64,000 bases of DNA from positions 15,887 to 79,886 of the forward strand of contig DAOUBT010000022.1 in the NCBI GenBank assembly GCA_034432595.1, written 5' to 3'. Shown here piece after piece: positions 1 to 9,584 of this stretch. A program made the position numbers and the translations under genes. Each line of letters begins with the position of its first letter. The stretch's first letter is position 1. This DNA is from DAOTZR01 sp034432595. Its GTDB lineage: Bacteria; Chloroflexota; Anaerolineae; B4-G1; SLSP01. Under the pieces are notes generated by a model. It saw nothing but the letters and a program-made list of their open reading frames with translations. It ran no database searches and was not told the origin of the DNA.

Positions 1-915
1 CACGCAGAGATGGCACTTATCCGCGTAGTGACGCCGCCAGAGATAACCGTGCACGCGCGCGGCCCAGGTCGCCAGACCATACGGCCCCTCGTGGATGAGG
101 TGCAGCAACGGCTCGGCCAAATCGCCCCGCTCGACACGATCCACCAGCGCCGGCCAATCGCGCCACGGGCCAAGGACGATGCCACCACAGAAGGCAGGGA
201 TGAAATCGCCATAGAGGTCAAAGTGTACATGCGGCGCGTTGAGCAGCTCCACGGCGCAGGTCTCGCCGCTGAAGGCCTCCGCCGGCAAGCGCGGCGCAAA
301 ACGCGCCAGCGCATAGCCAGCCCGTCCGCCCCCCATCAGGCCATAACCATGCCAGAGCAAACGTCGCGTCCCCTCCACGCCGTACCGTTCAAGGTAACGC
401 TGCAAAGGCGTGACGGTCTGCACGCCAAAGCTGAGCATCTCCTCAAGGTACTGCGCCTGATAGACGAGCACGCGCCGCGGTCCAAAGATGGCCTGCGCGG
501 TGCGCACCGCCAGCAGCGTGCGCTGCGGCGGGATGTGTTCTGCCTGATAGGGAGAACAACTGATGAGCACCCCCCATAAGCCCGCCGCGCGCAGGGCCGA
601 AAATTTTGTCACCGCATCCGCTTCGTTGACGCACCAGCCGGCGTTGGTCTCCAGGTACACGCCGATGCCGCGTCGCGTCGCCTCGCGCACGGCTTCTAAG
701 AGCAGGGGATAAACGAGGAACGGCTCGCCACCGGTGAGGTGAATTTGCGGTGGCCCCGGCAGTGCAGCCACCACGTCCAGCGCCGCCTGCAGAACAGGGC
801 GCTCCATGCTCTCCACGGGGCGCTGCGGCCCACAGGCATAGATGCAGTGCGCGCATCCGGCCTGACACAGGTAGGTGAGGATGATGCCGATGTCCTGAGG
901 AACTAAAATGGTCAT
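1..915 (-). CDS. Radical SAM protein, 3' end beyond the window
   Basis: The frame starts at the ATG at 915-913 and stays open for 305 codons to the window edge, so the C-terminus is missing. Near residues 17-24 it carries the CxxxCxxC motif (CQAGCAHC) that binds the SAM-cleaving 4Fe-4S cluster, followed by the GGEP motif of the SAM site. At the edge there is a further Cys pair (KCHLC), as in SPASM/twitch-type auxiliary cluster domains. The family performs radical chemistry on peptides, tRNA or small molecules; the substrate is not deducible here. It lies 84 bp downstream of the transglutaminase gene on the same strand. The radical-SAM assignment is firm; the exact subfamily is unknown. Confidence 0.85.
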   Translation of the reverse strand, partial: MTILVPQDIGIILTYLCQAGCAHCIYACGPQRPVESMERPVLQAALDVVAALPGPPQIHLTGGEPFLVYPLLLEAVREATRRGIGVYLETNAGWCVNEADAVTKFSALRAAGLWGVLISCSPYQAEHIPPQRTLLAVRTAQAIFGPRRVLVYQAQYLEEMLSFGVQTVTPLQRYLERYGVEGTRRLLWHGYGLMGGGRAGYALARFAPRLPAEAFSGETCAVELLNAPHVHFDLYGDFIPAFCGGIVLGPWRDWPALVDRVERGDLAEPLLHLIHEGPYGLATWAARVHGYLWRRHYADKCHLCV

Positions 916-971
916 GGTTCGTTCGCTCCGTTTGAAAAATGCCAATACCATCGTGGGGGCCCGGTCCGCGT

Positions 972-994
972 GGGGCACGCCTTGCGCGTGCCCC
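972..994. repeat. Palindromic GC-rich hairpin
   Basis: Nine-base arms GGGGCACGC and GCGTGCCCC surround a five-base loop in the short gap between the radical-SAM and transglutaminase genes. There is no T-run, so it resembles the palindromic repeats found elsewhere in the window more than a terminator. Confidence 0.5.
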
Positions 995-999
995 TACCG

Positions 1000-3453
1000 C
1001 TACCGCATCACCACCGGCGGACCGGAAAACGGTCCGCGTTCCGGCACAAGCACCGCGCGCGCCCGTCCACGCCGCAACCGCCGCTGCACGCCCAACCACA
1101 CGCGCAACAGGAACAACGGCGCGCGCATCCGCAACCAGGCGCGCACGGCCTGCCGCGCCTCCGCTTCGAGCGCTGCTGTCGGCGCGTAGCAGGCACGCTC
1201 CAACGCCATCACCACGATTTCCGCGCCGGCGCGGAGCGCATCCCCGCCGCGGAAAGGCGCGTCGGCTTGCAAAAGCGCGGCGCGTTCCGTCCAAAGCGCC
1301 AGGAATTCGCGCGGCGTCTCGCCTCCCCGCAGGATGAGGCCCAGCCGGGATCCATATCCCCATAATTTTTGATAGATGAGGTACAACCGCCGCGCCGGAC
1401 TTTGCCGCTGTAACCAGGCCAGTTCGCCTACCCCCCAGAGCAGCGCGCCCACTACCACCAGCAGCGGAACGCCGGGCATCAGCCAGCCCGTCCACGCGGG
1501 ACGGCGTAACGGCGGCAGGGGCGTCGGTTGCAGCGCTTCCGCTACCGGCACGATCACGTCGGGACGGCGCAGTTCCGGCACGCCCGCCGTGGGTTCAAAT
1601 TCGATCCAGCCGTAGGAAGGAAAGTAGATTTCAACCCAGGCATGGGCGTTTTTCTCGCGCACCAGATAGGCGTCGCGCGCCGGCTCGTAGGTGCCCGTGG
1701 CATAGCCTACCACCAGACGCGCCGGTAATCCCGCCGCCCGCGCCAGCACTACCATCGCCGAGGCGTAGTAGTCACAGTAGCCACGTTGCAGCTCAAAAAG
1801 GAAGTAGTCCACCACGTCCTTGCCCGCATCGGGCAGGGGGACGTTGAGGTTGTAGGGATAGGTGCTGCGCAGGTAGGTTTCGATGGCGACCGCCCGGTCG
1901 TAGGCCGTGGCCTGCCCGGCAGTCAGCTCGCGCGCCAGGGCCAACACGCGCTCCGGCACCGTGTCGGGCAGTTGGAGATAGCGCGCCGTGATGTCCGGCG
2001 GGTATTGCGTCCCTGCCGCGCGCAGTTGCGCCGCGCTCACCTGCGGGAGCAGCGAATCCGCGCGATAGGTTCGGGCCTCTGTCAGTACGCCGAAGATGTC
2101 ACCCGTGCCGCGCCAGGCCACGCTATAGGCGTGATCCAGGGCCAGGGGGGTGCCCGCCACCGCGACAAAACTCAGGGTGTCATCCAGCACGGTAACGCTC
2201 TGCCGCAGCACGCGGTAATCGCTGCGCGCCGGGATGGGTAAGGTGGCGCCGGCGGGATAACGTTCGGTGCGGGTACCGGTGGCGAACCAGCCGCGCCCGT
2301 TGTAGTAATCGTAGGTGAGCAGACGCCAGTAATAGCGCGGAGGCAGGTCCACCGTGGACGAGGGGACGTATTGCGCCTGTACCTGCACCCGCAGCACGGG
2401 ACGCTCGGTGAGTTCGGGCGTGGCGCCCAGCAGATGGCGACGCGGCAGGCCCCCCGTCCCGGCCTGCGCAAAGCGCGCCGTATCCGGCGGCGGGGTTTCC
2501 AGGCCGATGGACTCGCCCACGCGCTCGACCGCGCCGCGCGTGCCCTCGGTGAGGCGCGTAAAGGTGCGTCGCAAGGTCGTCCAATTCAGCCCCGGCATGA
2601 TGACCGCCAGCAGGAGCAGCACCACCGTCACCGCGGTGGCGCCCCAAAAGAGGTCGGTGCGGATGTCGCGGGAGTAGTCAATGCCGCGCTGCAGCCAATC
2701 CCCCTCGCGCCGGTCGTGGGCCACCAGAGCCAACAGCAGCAGGAAAACGGCGAGGAAGCTCACCAGGAAACCGCTCGACGCGCCGGTATAGGCCAGCACA
2801 AAGCTCAACAGCGCACCCGGCAGCAGGAAAGCAAGCAGTACCTGCTGATGGCGGCGCACCCACCACGCCATCCAGACGCCGAGAAGCTGCAGCAGCCAGC
2901 ACCAGGCCAGCAATGCGGCCACCGGATCGTAGTAAGCGCGGCGCATCAACAAGGCCACCAGCCATTCCAGGGTTCTGGCCAGGATGATGAAGGCCGAGCG
3001 CAACAAGGTGCCCCACGTCTGAGCCAGCGGCGTCCAGGCGGGGGCGGGTGGGAGGAGCGCGCCGTCGAGCCAGGCCAGCAGCGCCGTCACCAGCCAGCGC
3101 AGGCTCGCCGCCGCCAGGACGAAGAACCACCCCACCCCGCGCGCCAGGTCATCCCAAAGGCCACCGACCTGCACCAGCGCTATCGTTGCGCTGAACAGGG
3201 CCGCCAGAAGCAAGGCGCGACGTGCCGTCCAGCGCGTGCGCGCCAGCCCCCATCCGCTGAGTACCCCCAGCCAGGCGAAAGCGATGAGGGTGTCGCGTGG
3301 GAGTTGCCGTCCCGTGGCCACGATGGACCACGCCACCCAGGTCAGGGCCAGGCCCAGCAGAAGCGCGTAACCCAGGTGGAAGATACGGCGGAAGCCCCAC
3401 TGGATCAGGCGCAGCAAGGGATCGCTCAAGTAGGTTTCCGGCGCGCTATCCAT
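1000..3453 (-). CDS. Transglutaminase-like membrane protein (TgpA/DUF3488 type)
   Basis: This 817-residue protein has an N-terminal block of about seven membrane helices (roughly residues 20-290). A periplasmic transglutaminase-like domain follows, with Cys560 in GYCDYYAS and His604 in AHAWVEI. The third catalytic position reads EFEPT instead of the usual Asp form. A further helix near residue 655 and a C-terminal DUF4129-like tail complete the TgpA architecture. The family is predicted to act on cell-surface proteins or peptides. The start overlaps the end of the DUF58 gene by 8 bp, giving the well-known order MoxR ATPase, DUF58, transglutaminase. Family assignment is firm; the substrate is unknown. 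Confidence 0.9.
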   Translation of the reverse strand: MDSAPETYLSDPLLRLIQWGFRRIFHLGYALLLGLALTWVAWSIVATGRQLPRDTLIAFAWLGVLSGWGLARTRWTARRALLLAALFSATIALVQVGGLWDDLARGVGWFFVLAAASLRWLVTALLAWLDGALLPPAPAWTPLAQTWGTLLRSAFIILARTLEWLVALLMRRAYYDPVAALLAWCWLLQLLGVWMAWWVRRHQQVLLAFLLPGALLSFVLAYTGASSGFLVSFLAVFLLLLALVAHDRREGDWLQRGIDYSRDIRTDLFWGATAVTVVLLLLAVIMPGLNWTTLRRTFTRLTEGTRGAVERVGESIGLETPPPDTARFAQAGTGGLPRRHLLGATPELTERPVLRVQVQAQYVPSSTVDLPPRYYWRLLTYDYYNGRGWFATGTRTERYPAGATLPIPARSDYRVLRQSVTVLDDTLSFVAVAGTPLALDHAYSVAWRGTGDIFGVLTEARTYRADSLLPQVSAAQLRAAGTQYPPDITARYLQLPDTVPERVLALARELTAGQATAYDRAVAIETYLRSTYPYNLNVPLPDAGKDVVDYFLFELQRGYCDYYASAMVVLARAAGLPARLVVGYATGTYEPARDAYLVREKNAHAWVEIYFPSYGWIEFEPTAGVPELRRPDVIVPVAEALQPTPLPPLRRPAWTGWLMPGVPLLVVVGALLWGVGELAWLQRQSPARRLYLIYQKLWGYGSRLGLILRGGETPREFLALWTERAALLQADAPFRGGDALRAGAEIVVMALERACYAPTAALEAEARQAVRAWLRMRAPLFLLRVWLGVQRRLRRGRARAVLVPERGPFSGPPVVMR

Positions 3454-4762
3454 GCCCCCCTCCCAGCAAGCGCCAGTCCCAATCCGCAGCGCGGCGCGCC
3501 GTGCTCACGCGCCCATAGCCCAAAGGGCGACGGCTCTCATCGGGCGGATGCGGGCGTTCAAATTCAGCGCGCTGCAGGAGACTGTAACGCACGCCCCAGC
3601 GCGCCAACATCTGCATCGTCACCGCCGGATCCCCCTCCCCGTCGAAACTGCGCGGGTCCAGCAGCAACACGGTAGGCACCACCCCGCGGCGCAGGAGCGG
3701 GATGAGGGCCTCAATCCACCCACTCTGCACGGCGGGGGTGATGATGATGAGGGAGGGATAAGCGCCCAGGGTTGGCGCGGCGCGCGTCAACACCTGCGCC
3801 AGGGTCAAAGGGCCGGGTTTGACGAGGGCCAGCGCGCGCAAAATCTCCCAGCGTTGCCCTTCCCCGCCTGCCGGCGGCAGCCAGATGGGCTGTGCGCCGT
3901 GCGCGATCAACCCCACCTTGTGCCCCTCGCGCAATCCACGGTCAGCCAGAGAAGCGGCAATCATCACCCCGTACTCTTCAGTGGACTCGTCCTCACGCCC
4001 CACCTGCACGCGGCGGTCAAGATCGAGCACCAGCCACCAGTCACCCGCGGGCGTGCCGTCGAAGAGGCGCACGTAGAGCGCGTCGCGATGGGCGGAGAGC
4101 TTCCAGTGAATCCAGCGGTAACTATCGCCGGGCTGATAGGGGCGCGCGGTAGCCGCGCTGACGGTGCGTTCCGGCGCATACTCGCGCGGACGGCCCTCAC
4201 CGGCACGGCCACCGGGCGCAATTTCAATCTGCGGCAGGGGGACGATGGGCGGGGTCACCATCAGTGTGGTCCAATGGGGATAGGTGCGGATGAAAGTGAA
4301 GATGCCAAACGGGTCGCCACTGCGCAGTTGGGTTGGTCCCAGGGTGTAGAGACCGCGGCGCGTGCACCAGGTCTCGCGGTGCCAGCGAATCGCATCCCGC
4401 GCCGGTGCGCCGGTGCCCCGGCTGGCCTGATAACCGGGCAGGGTGGATTGGTCGCGCACTTCGAGCCAGAGCGCGGGCCAGGCCGTGGGGTTCTCCAGCG
4501 TGAAGCGCTCCACCAGCCGGTCCCCCACCTGTGCCCAACCGAAGCGCATCTCACGGCGCAGGACAAGCCGTCGCGCCAGGGCTAACGTCCAGACCAGGCT
4601 CACCAGCAGCAGCCCTATGAGGGTGACGAGCAAGACGCGCCAGCCGCGGTATGGGTCAAGCAAGGCAACGATGAACACCAGACCGGTCAAAGCGACCAGG
4701 TAAGGCTGTTCGCAGCGCACCTCCGTTTGCGGGGGAAGCTTGAGCCAGCGCCTCAGCTGCAT
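3446..4762 (-). CDS. DUF58 domain protein
   Basis: The product has 438 residues with two membrane helices near residues 25-65, followed by a DUF58 domain. The family signature RPYQPGDSYRWIHWKLSA is present around residues 205-225. A von Willebrand-A-like fold with the VLDLDRR segment follows. DUF58 proteins are regularly encoded beside MoxR ATPases and are thought to act as their membrane-bound partner or substrate. The gene sits 20 bp after moxR and overlaps the transglutaminase gene by 8 bp, so the three are almost certainly co-transcribed. A GAGG element precedes the ATG. Molecular function is inferred from family context only. Confidence 0.9.
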   Translation of the reverse strand: MQLRRWLKLPPQTEVRCEQPYLVALTGLVFIVALLDPYRGWRVLLVTLIGLLLVSLVWTLALARRLVLRREMRFGWAQVGDRLVERFTLENPTAWPALWLEVRDQSTLPGYQASRGTGAPARDAIRWHRETWCTRRGLYTLGPTQLRSGDPFGIFTFIRTYPHWTTLMVTPPIVPLPQIEIAPGGRAGEGRPREYAPERTVSAATARPYQPGDSYRWIHWKLSAHRDALYVRLFDGTPAGDWWLVLDLDRRVQVGREDESTEEYGVMIAASLADRGLREGHKVGLIAHGAQPIWLPPAGGEGQRWEILRALALVKPGPLTLAQVLTRAAPTLGAYPSLIIITPAVQSGWIEALIPLLRRGVVPTVLLLDPRSFDGEGDPAVTMQMLARWGVRYSLLQRAEFERPHPPDESRRPLGYGRVSTARRAADWDWRLLGGGHG

Positions 4763-4782
4763 GGCAACCTCACACCATCGGC

Positions 4783-5736
4783 TCAGGGCCGTTCGGCGCT
4801 CAAGGCAGGCACGGGCAGACGCGCAAGCAGCTCGCGCAGGATGTCCTGCGTGCTCTGACTGCGGAAGCGCGCGCCGGGACCGAGGATGAGGCGATGGGCG
4901 AGCACCGGCAGCGCCAGGGCCTTCACGTCGTCGGGGAGCACGTAATCGCGTCCGTAGCGTGCAGCGCGCACCTGCGCGGCGCGGTAGAGCGCCAGGCTGC
5001 CGCGCGGCCCCGCACCGAGAAACACATCCGTCAGTTGCCGCGTTTGACGGGTGAGGTCCACAATGTACTCCTCCACCGCGGGGGCCACGTACACGTGCTT
5101 CACCGCCTCCTGCGCAGCGAGCAGTTCCTCCAGCGCGACGACGGGTTCCAGCGTTTCCAGGGGATGGCGCAATTTTTGCTCGCGCAGCACCTGAATTTCG
5201 TCCTCGCGTTCGGGATAACCCAGGGTGACGCGCATCAAGAAGCGGTCAAGCTGACCTTCGGGCAAAGCAAAGGTGCCCTCGTATTCCAGCGGGTTCTGCG
5301 TGGCGAGCACCATGAACGGCTCTGGCAAGGGATGGGTCACCCCATCCACAGTGACCTGATATTCGGCCATGGCTTCCAACAGCGCGGCCTGGGTTTTGGG
5401 GGTAGCGCGGTTAATCTCATCCGCCAGGACGATGTTGGCAAAGAGGGGACCGGGATGAAACTCGAAGCTGCGGGTGAGGGGATTGAAAACGGTAACACCG
5501 GTCAGATCGCTGGGGAGCATATCGGGCGTGAACTGCACGCGATTGAAGTCGCATCCCAGCGAGCGGGCCAGGCTGCGCGCAAGCACCGTTTTCCCCACCC
5601 CCGGCACATCTTCAATCAGAATGTGGCCGTGCGCCAGCAAACCTGTGACGACCAGCTCAACGGCCTGCGACTTTCCCACGATCACGCGCTCCAGGTTGGC
5701 AATGAGGCGTTCCATCAAGGCCTTGACGGTATCCAT
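4783..5736 (-). CDS. MoxR family AAA+ ATPase
   Basis: This is a 317-residue AAA+ ATPase with Walker A GVGKT (DVPGVGKTVLARS), Walker B VLADEINRA, and the sensor segment ATQNPLEYEGTFALPEGQLDRF typical of MoxR. MoxR ATPases act as chaperone-like remodelers, usually with the DUF58/VWA protein encoded next to them. I place the start at the ATG at 5736 because GGAGG lies seven bases upstream. It is the first gene of the operon with the DUF58 and transglutaminase genes, transcribed from a promoter about 110 bp upstream. Family certain; the client protein is unknown. Confidence 0.93.
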   Translation of the reverse strand: MDTVKALMERLIANLERVIVGKSQAVELVVTGLLAHGHILIEDVPGVGKTVLARSLARSLGCDFNRVQFTPDMLPSDLTGVTVFNPLTRSFEFHPGPLFANIVLADEINRATPKTQAALLEAMAEYQVTVDGVTHPLPEPFMVLATQNPLEYEGTFALPEGQLDRFLMRVTLGYPEREDEIQVLREQKLRHPLETLEPVVALEELLAAQEAVKHVYVAPAVEEYIVDLTRQTRQLTDVFLGAGPRGSLALYRAAQVRAARYGRDYVLPDDVKALALPVLAHRLILGPGARFRSQSTQDILRELLARLPVPALSAERP

Positions 5737-5845
5737 AGTTCCTCCAGGCAAGGGTTAAGCCAAAAAAAATGACACGGGCTATAAGCCCCAAGAGCTTTCG
5801 CCACGGGCAGGTTTCGGGATGCACATGCCAGTTACAGATAAGCTC

Positions 5846-5873
5846 ATTGTAGCCTACTCCAGAGCTTTGCCAA
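5846..5873 (-). promoter_or_regulatory. Promoter of the moxR operon
   Basis: On the minus strand TTGGCA (5873-5868) is followed by a 16-base spacer and TACAAT (5851-5846). This fits a housekeeping sigma-factor promoter and leaves a leader of about 100 nt before the moxR start. The remaining sequence between moxR and the divergent kinase shows nothing else I can support. Confidence 0.6.
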
Positions 5874-6018
5874 ATCCAAAACGCATAAACTGCGCCAAAC
5901 GGCCCTGCCCTGCGGATAGCGACAACCTGCGCCAATGCCGGTCTGTTGAGAGAAAGCCGCCCCCGCGAAAGCGCAGGCCAGCTTCCGCTTCCGGTTCCCA
6001 GCTTTCAGTACCTGATAG

Positions 6019-6046
6019 TTGTACTTTGCCCTATCTGTGCTAAACT
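6019..6046 (+). promoter_or_regulatory. Promoter of the hybrid kinase gene
   Basis: TTGTAC, a 16-base spacer and TAAACT lie 23 bases upstream of the chosen kinase start at 6069. The match is moderate. Placing transcription here supports the downstream ATG over earlier in-frame codons. Confidence 0.5.
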
Positions 6047-6068
6047 AAAGGCTCAAACAGGAAAGCCT

Positions 6069-9000
6069 ATGCGCATTAAACCCAATGTGTTCCTACTGTA
6101 TGCCTTGACCGTCAGTGTCCTGCTCTACACCGGATGGGTGGGACTGACGATCCTGCGCATGCCCGGCGATCACGCCAGCGTGTATGTCGGGGAACACCTT
6201 GTCGTCAAGCAAGCGCCTGCTGATTCCCCACTGCGCGCCGGGGATGTACTGCTGTCTATCGGCGGCAAGCCGGTGGATAGCGATGTTTTGCGCCCTGATG
6301 TGTGGTATAGCTTCCTCTCCGCCCAACCCACGGAGGTGCCTTACACCATCGAACGCAACGGCGAGAGGATGACGGTGCTCGTGCCATGGACGCCGGTGCG
6401 CCCCGCAGATGCGCTCATCAACTTTGGTGGCTTACTTTTCATCGGCATTGGCGTGCTCCTCACCAACCTGCTCATCCTGCCCTGGCACAGCCACGATCGC
6501 GGCGTGCGGCGTCTCGTGCTCACCTTCGTCATTCTGGCGCTCAATCAGGTCAACAACCTCCTCCCTGCCGCGGGCGCCAACATCCTGCTTAGCTGGATGT
6601 GGCTCTTTATGCCGCTCGACCTTTCCGCCTGGTTTATTGGTCCGATTGGTCTGGAAGCTTTTCTGCGCTTTCCCGAAGAGAAGAACATCCTCAAACGCTA
6701 TCCGCGCCTGCCGCTGGTGCTCTATTTAACCACGCCTCTGGCGGCGCTTGTGGGGGCGCTGCTGCGCGGGGATGGGACGCTCTACGGCACGCGCAACGCG
6801 ATGTTCAACAGCACCGATACCGTCAGCATCGTGCTGATGGCGCTCACCATCATCGCGGTAGCTCACACCTACCATACCAGTCGCCGCCCCGGCGTGCGCA
6901 ATCAGATCCGGTGGATTTTGTGGGGCCTCACCCTGGCCTTCGTGCCCTGGTTGCTCCTTTATGGCCTGCCCAAGCAATTCCTCGGCACGCCCTTCCTGCC
7001 GCTCACCATCACCAACATCACCGTCACACTCATCCCCATCAGCTTTGCCATCGCCATTTTCCGCTTCCGCTTGATGGAAGTGGATCAGGTCATCAACCGG
7101 ACCATGGTGTACCTCCTGCTGATGGGCCTGTCGTTTGGGCTTTACCTGATCTTCTACTCCCTGAGCCGGGAACTTCTCTACCTCGCCACGGGACGCACGC
7201 ACGAGTTCACCTCTGGCCTGATCGCCACCACCGTGCTCTTCCTGTTCCTCAACCCGCTGCGAGAATACATCCAGCGCCTGATTGACCGCACTTTCTATCG
7301 CGAGCACCTGGACTTCGGCAAGTTAGTCCGGGACATGGGACAGGAACTGAGCGTCATGCTGGTGTTTGAGGACGTGCTCGATTTGCTGACGAAGCAGGCT
7401 GCGCTGCGCCTTGGGCTTCAGTTCGCGACCATCCTCACGCCAGACGCTGACGGCCAATTCGTGCCGGTGCGCCCCTCTCCTATCCCGGCGCTGCCCGCCA
7501 CCTCCCCTCTGCTTGCGTGGGCGCGCTTCAACAGTCAGCCCCTCATCCTGCACGAAACGCGCCGTGTCCCTCCCTTAGTGCGTGAAGAGGCGCTGAAGTT
7601 GCTTGTTCAGGGCGCGGAAGTGTGTATCCCTCTCCTGCACCGCAACGAGTTACTGGGGCTTTACCTTTTCGGCTCTAAAAGCTCCGGCAACCTGCTCACG
7701 CGCGAAGAGCTGAACTCCCTGATCCTTCTCAGTCAACAAGCTGCAACCACGTTGCAAAATGCGCGGCTGTATCAGGAACTGGAGACCTACAGCCGCGGCC
7801 TTGAGGTACGGGTCGCCGAACGCACCGCGGAACTGCGCGAGGAGCGCAATCGGCTGGAGACGATTTTGGAGAATCTGGCCGATGGCCTGTTAGTGACGGA
7901 TCCACAAGGTCGCATCAGCCTCCTCAATCCAGCCTTGCAGCGCATGTTCCCCGACAATGCGCTCAAAATCGGCAATCCCTTAGAGGGAAGCCTGCCGCGT
8001 TTAGCCGAGCTGGTGCGCATAACGCTGGCTGCTCCGGAGACACTCCACACCGAGGATTTCAACGTCGAGTTTCGCCCGCACTTAGGTGCACCCGTCCGCC
8101 GCGTGTACCGGGCCACGGCCTGCCCCCTGCTCGACCGCAACGACGAAGCGTCCCTCACCCCGCACGGTGTCATCATCATCGTGCGCGACATCACCCACGA
8201 AAGTGAAGTGGACCGCATGAAGACGGAGTTCATCTCCACCGTCTCGCACGAGCTGCGGACCCCCCTCACTTCTGTGCTGGGATTTGCCAAGCTTATCATC
8301 AAGACCTATCAGCGCGCCATCGTCCCCGTCCTGCCGGATCAGCCGGAGACCCGCCGCGCCGCGCAACGCATCGAGGAAAACCTGCACATCATCATCAACG
8401 AGGGTGAGCGTCTGACGCGCCTCATCAATGACGTACTCGACATCGCCAAAATGGAAGCGGGCAAAATCGAGTGGCACATGGATCACGTAGCCCTGCACGA
8501 AGTGGTCAACAGTGCCGTTGCCGCCACAAGCAGCCTCGCGGAGGAAAAACAGCTCGCGGTACGGGTGGACGTTCCGCCCACGCTCCCCATCGTCTGGGGT
8601 GACCGCGACCGGTTGATTCAGGTGGTCACTAATTTGCTCTCCAACGCCATCAAATTTACACCGCAAGGCAGCATTGATGTGCACGGCGAACTCGTGACCG
8701 ATCTGGCGCGCGAGGCGGCACGCTATCCACACCTGCCAGCCGACCTGCAACGCCCGTCCGCGACTCAGACCACCTGGGTTATCATCAGCGTGCGCGATTC
8801 CGGCATCGGCATCGCCGAAGAGGATTTGGGGCGCATCTTCCAGAAATTCCAGCAGGTGGGCGACGCCACCTATCACATGCGCGGCACGGGATTAGGCTTG
8901 ACCATCTGCAAAGAGATTGTGGAATATCACGGCGGGTACATCTGGGTGGATAGTGAACTCGGACGGGGCAGCACCTTCAGCTTTGCTCTACCGGTCAGTT

Positions 9001-9419
9001 CGGCAGCGCTGGAGAAAAAACAAAGCGCCGCCGAAACTGCGGCAAGCGCCGAAGCCAGGCCATGCCGCGTCCTGGTGATTGACGATGAAGAGCACATCCT
9101 CACCCTGCTCAAGCACGAACTGGGCGATGCGGGTTACGAGGTTCTGACCGCCTCCAGTGGTGAGGAAGGCCTGCGTGCCGTCGCACAACATCGTCCGCAT
9201 GTGGTCATCACCGACTTGATGATGCCCGACGTGAGCGGCTATGCTGTTGTACAACGCATAAAAGACGATCCGCTTACCCGCCCCATCCCGGTTGTAGTGC
9301 TCTCCGTGCTCGAAGCATCCCTCCCCGAACGCCCCATCGCCGCGGACGCCTACCTCACCAAGCCCGTGGATATGGAAGCCCTGCTGCGTACCATCGAGCA
9401 TTTGCTGAAAGAAGCATAA
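6069..9419 (+). CDS. Membrane hybrid histidine kinase: PDZ-like, 7TM, GAF, PAS, kinase, receiver
   Basis: The product has 1,116 residues from the ATG at 6069, preceded by AGGA. A first helix (about 7-28) leads into a PDZ-like extracytoplasmic segment (about 35-110, SPLRAGDVLLSIGGKPV). A multi-helix membrane block (about 120-400), a GAF-like region (about 420-560), a coiled coil, and a PAS-like region follow. HisKA contains His727 in STVSHELRTPLT. The ATPase domain has the GDRDRLIQVVTNLLSNAIKF and GTGLGL boxes. The C-terminal receiver contains Asp1049 in VITDLMMPD. This is a complete hybrid kinase that can autophosphorylate and pass phosphate to its own receiver. No response regulator or Hpt gene is adjacent, so the output is unknown. 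Confidence 0.9.
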   Translation: MRIKPNVFLLYALTVSVLLYTGWVGLTILRMPGDHASVYVGEHLVVKQAPADSPLRAGDVLLSIGGKPVDSDVLRPDVWYSFLSAQPTEVPYTIERNGERMTVLVPWTPVRPADALINFGGLLFIGIGVLLTNLLILPWHSHDRGVRRLVLTFVILALNQVNNLLPAAGANILLSWMWLFMPLDLSAWFIGPIGLEAFLRFPEEKNILKRYPRLPLVLYLTTPLAALVGALLRGDGTLYGTRNAMFNSTDTVSIVLMALTIIAVAHTYHTSRRPGVRNQIRWILWGLTLAFVPWLLLYGLPKQFLGTPFLPLTITNITVTLIPISFAIAIFRFRLMEVDQVINRTMVYLLLMGLSFGLYLIFYSLSRELLYLATGRTHEFTSGLIATTVLFLFLNPLREYIQRLIDRTFYREHLDFGKLVRDMGQELSVMLVFEDVLDLLTKQAALRLGLQFATILTPDADGQFVPVRPSPIPALPATSPLLAWARFNSQPLILHETRRVPPLVREEALKLLVQGAEVCIPLLHRNELLGLYLFGSKSSGNLLTREELNSLILLSQQAATTLQNARLYQELETYSRGLEVRVAERTAELREERNRLETILENLADGLLVTDPQGRISLLNPALQRMFPDNALKIGNPLEGSLPRLAELVRITLAAPETLHTEDFNVEFRPHLGAPVRRVYRATACPLLDRNDEASLTPHGVIIIVRDITHESEVDRMKTEFISTVSHELRTPLTSVLGFAKLIIKTYQRAIVPVLPDQPETRRAAQRIEENLHIIINEGERLTRLINDVLDIAKMEAGKIEWHMDHVALHEVVNSAVAATSSLAEEKQLAVRVDVPPTLPIVWGDRDRLIQVVTNLLSNAIKFTPQGSIDVHGELVTDLAREAARYPHLPADLQRPSATQTTWVIISVRDSGIGIAEEDLGRIFQKFQQVGDATYHMRGTGLGLTICKEIVEYHGGYIWVDSELGRGSTFSFALPVSSAALEKKQSAAETAASAEARPCRVLVIDDEEHILTLLKHELGDAGYEVLTASSGEEGLRAVAQHRPHVVITDLMMPDVSGYAVVQRIKDDPLTRPIPVVVLSVLEASLPERPIAADAYLTKPVDMEALLRTIEHLLKEA

Positions 9420-9584
9420 CGGACCTGAGGCAGGTCGAGACTCTGTCGTCGTCGCAGGTCAAGGCTCTACCATGACCTTTCGGGATACGCACGTAACTTC
9501 GCCCGCCCCAACCCGGATCCATGGCCGTGCAGCCCATAAAGCCGTGTTGATACCGGCATCTCCACCATGAGGAGGTTGTAACCG

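Noticed and set aside
443..1495. 350-codon open frame overlapping the radical-SAM and transglutaminase genes
   Set aside because: It runs through two better-supported genes in another frame and has Arg/Ala/Gly-rich shadow composition.
2371..3675. 434-codon plus-strand frame opposite the transglutaminase gene
   Set aside because: Antisense shadow rich in Gln/Arg/His with no family motif; the opposite strand encodes a clear protein.
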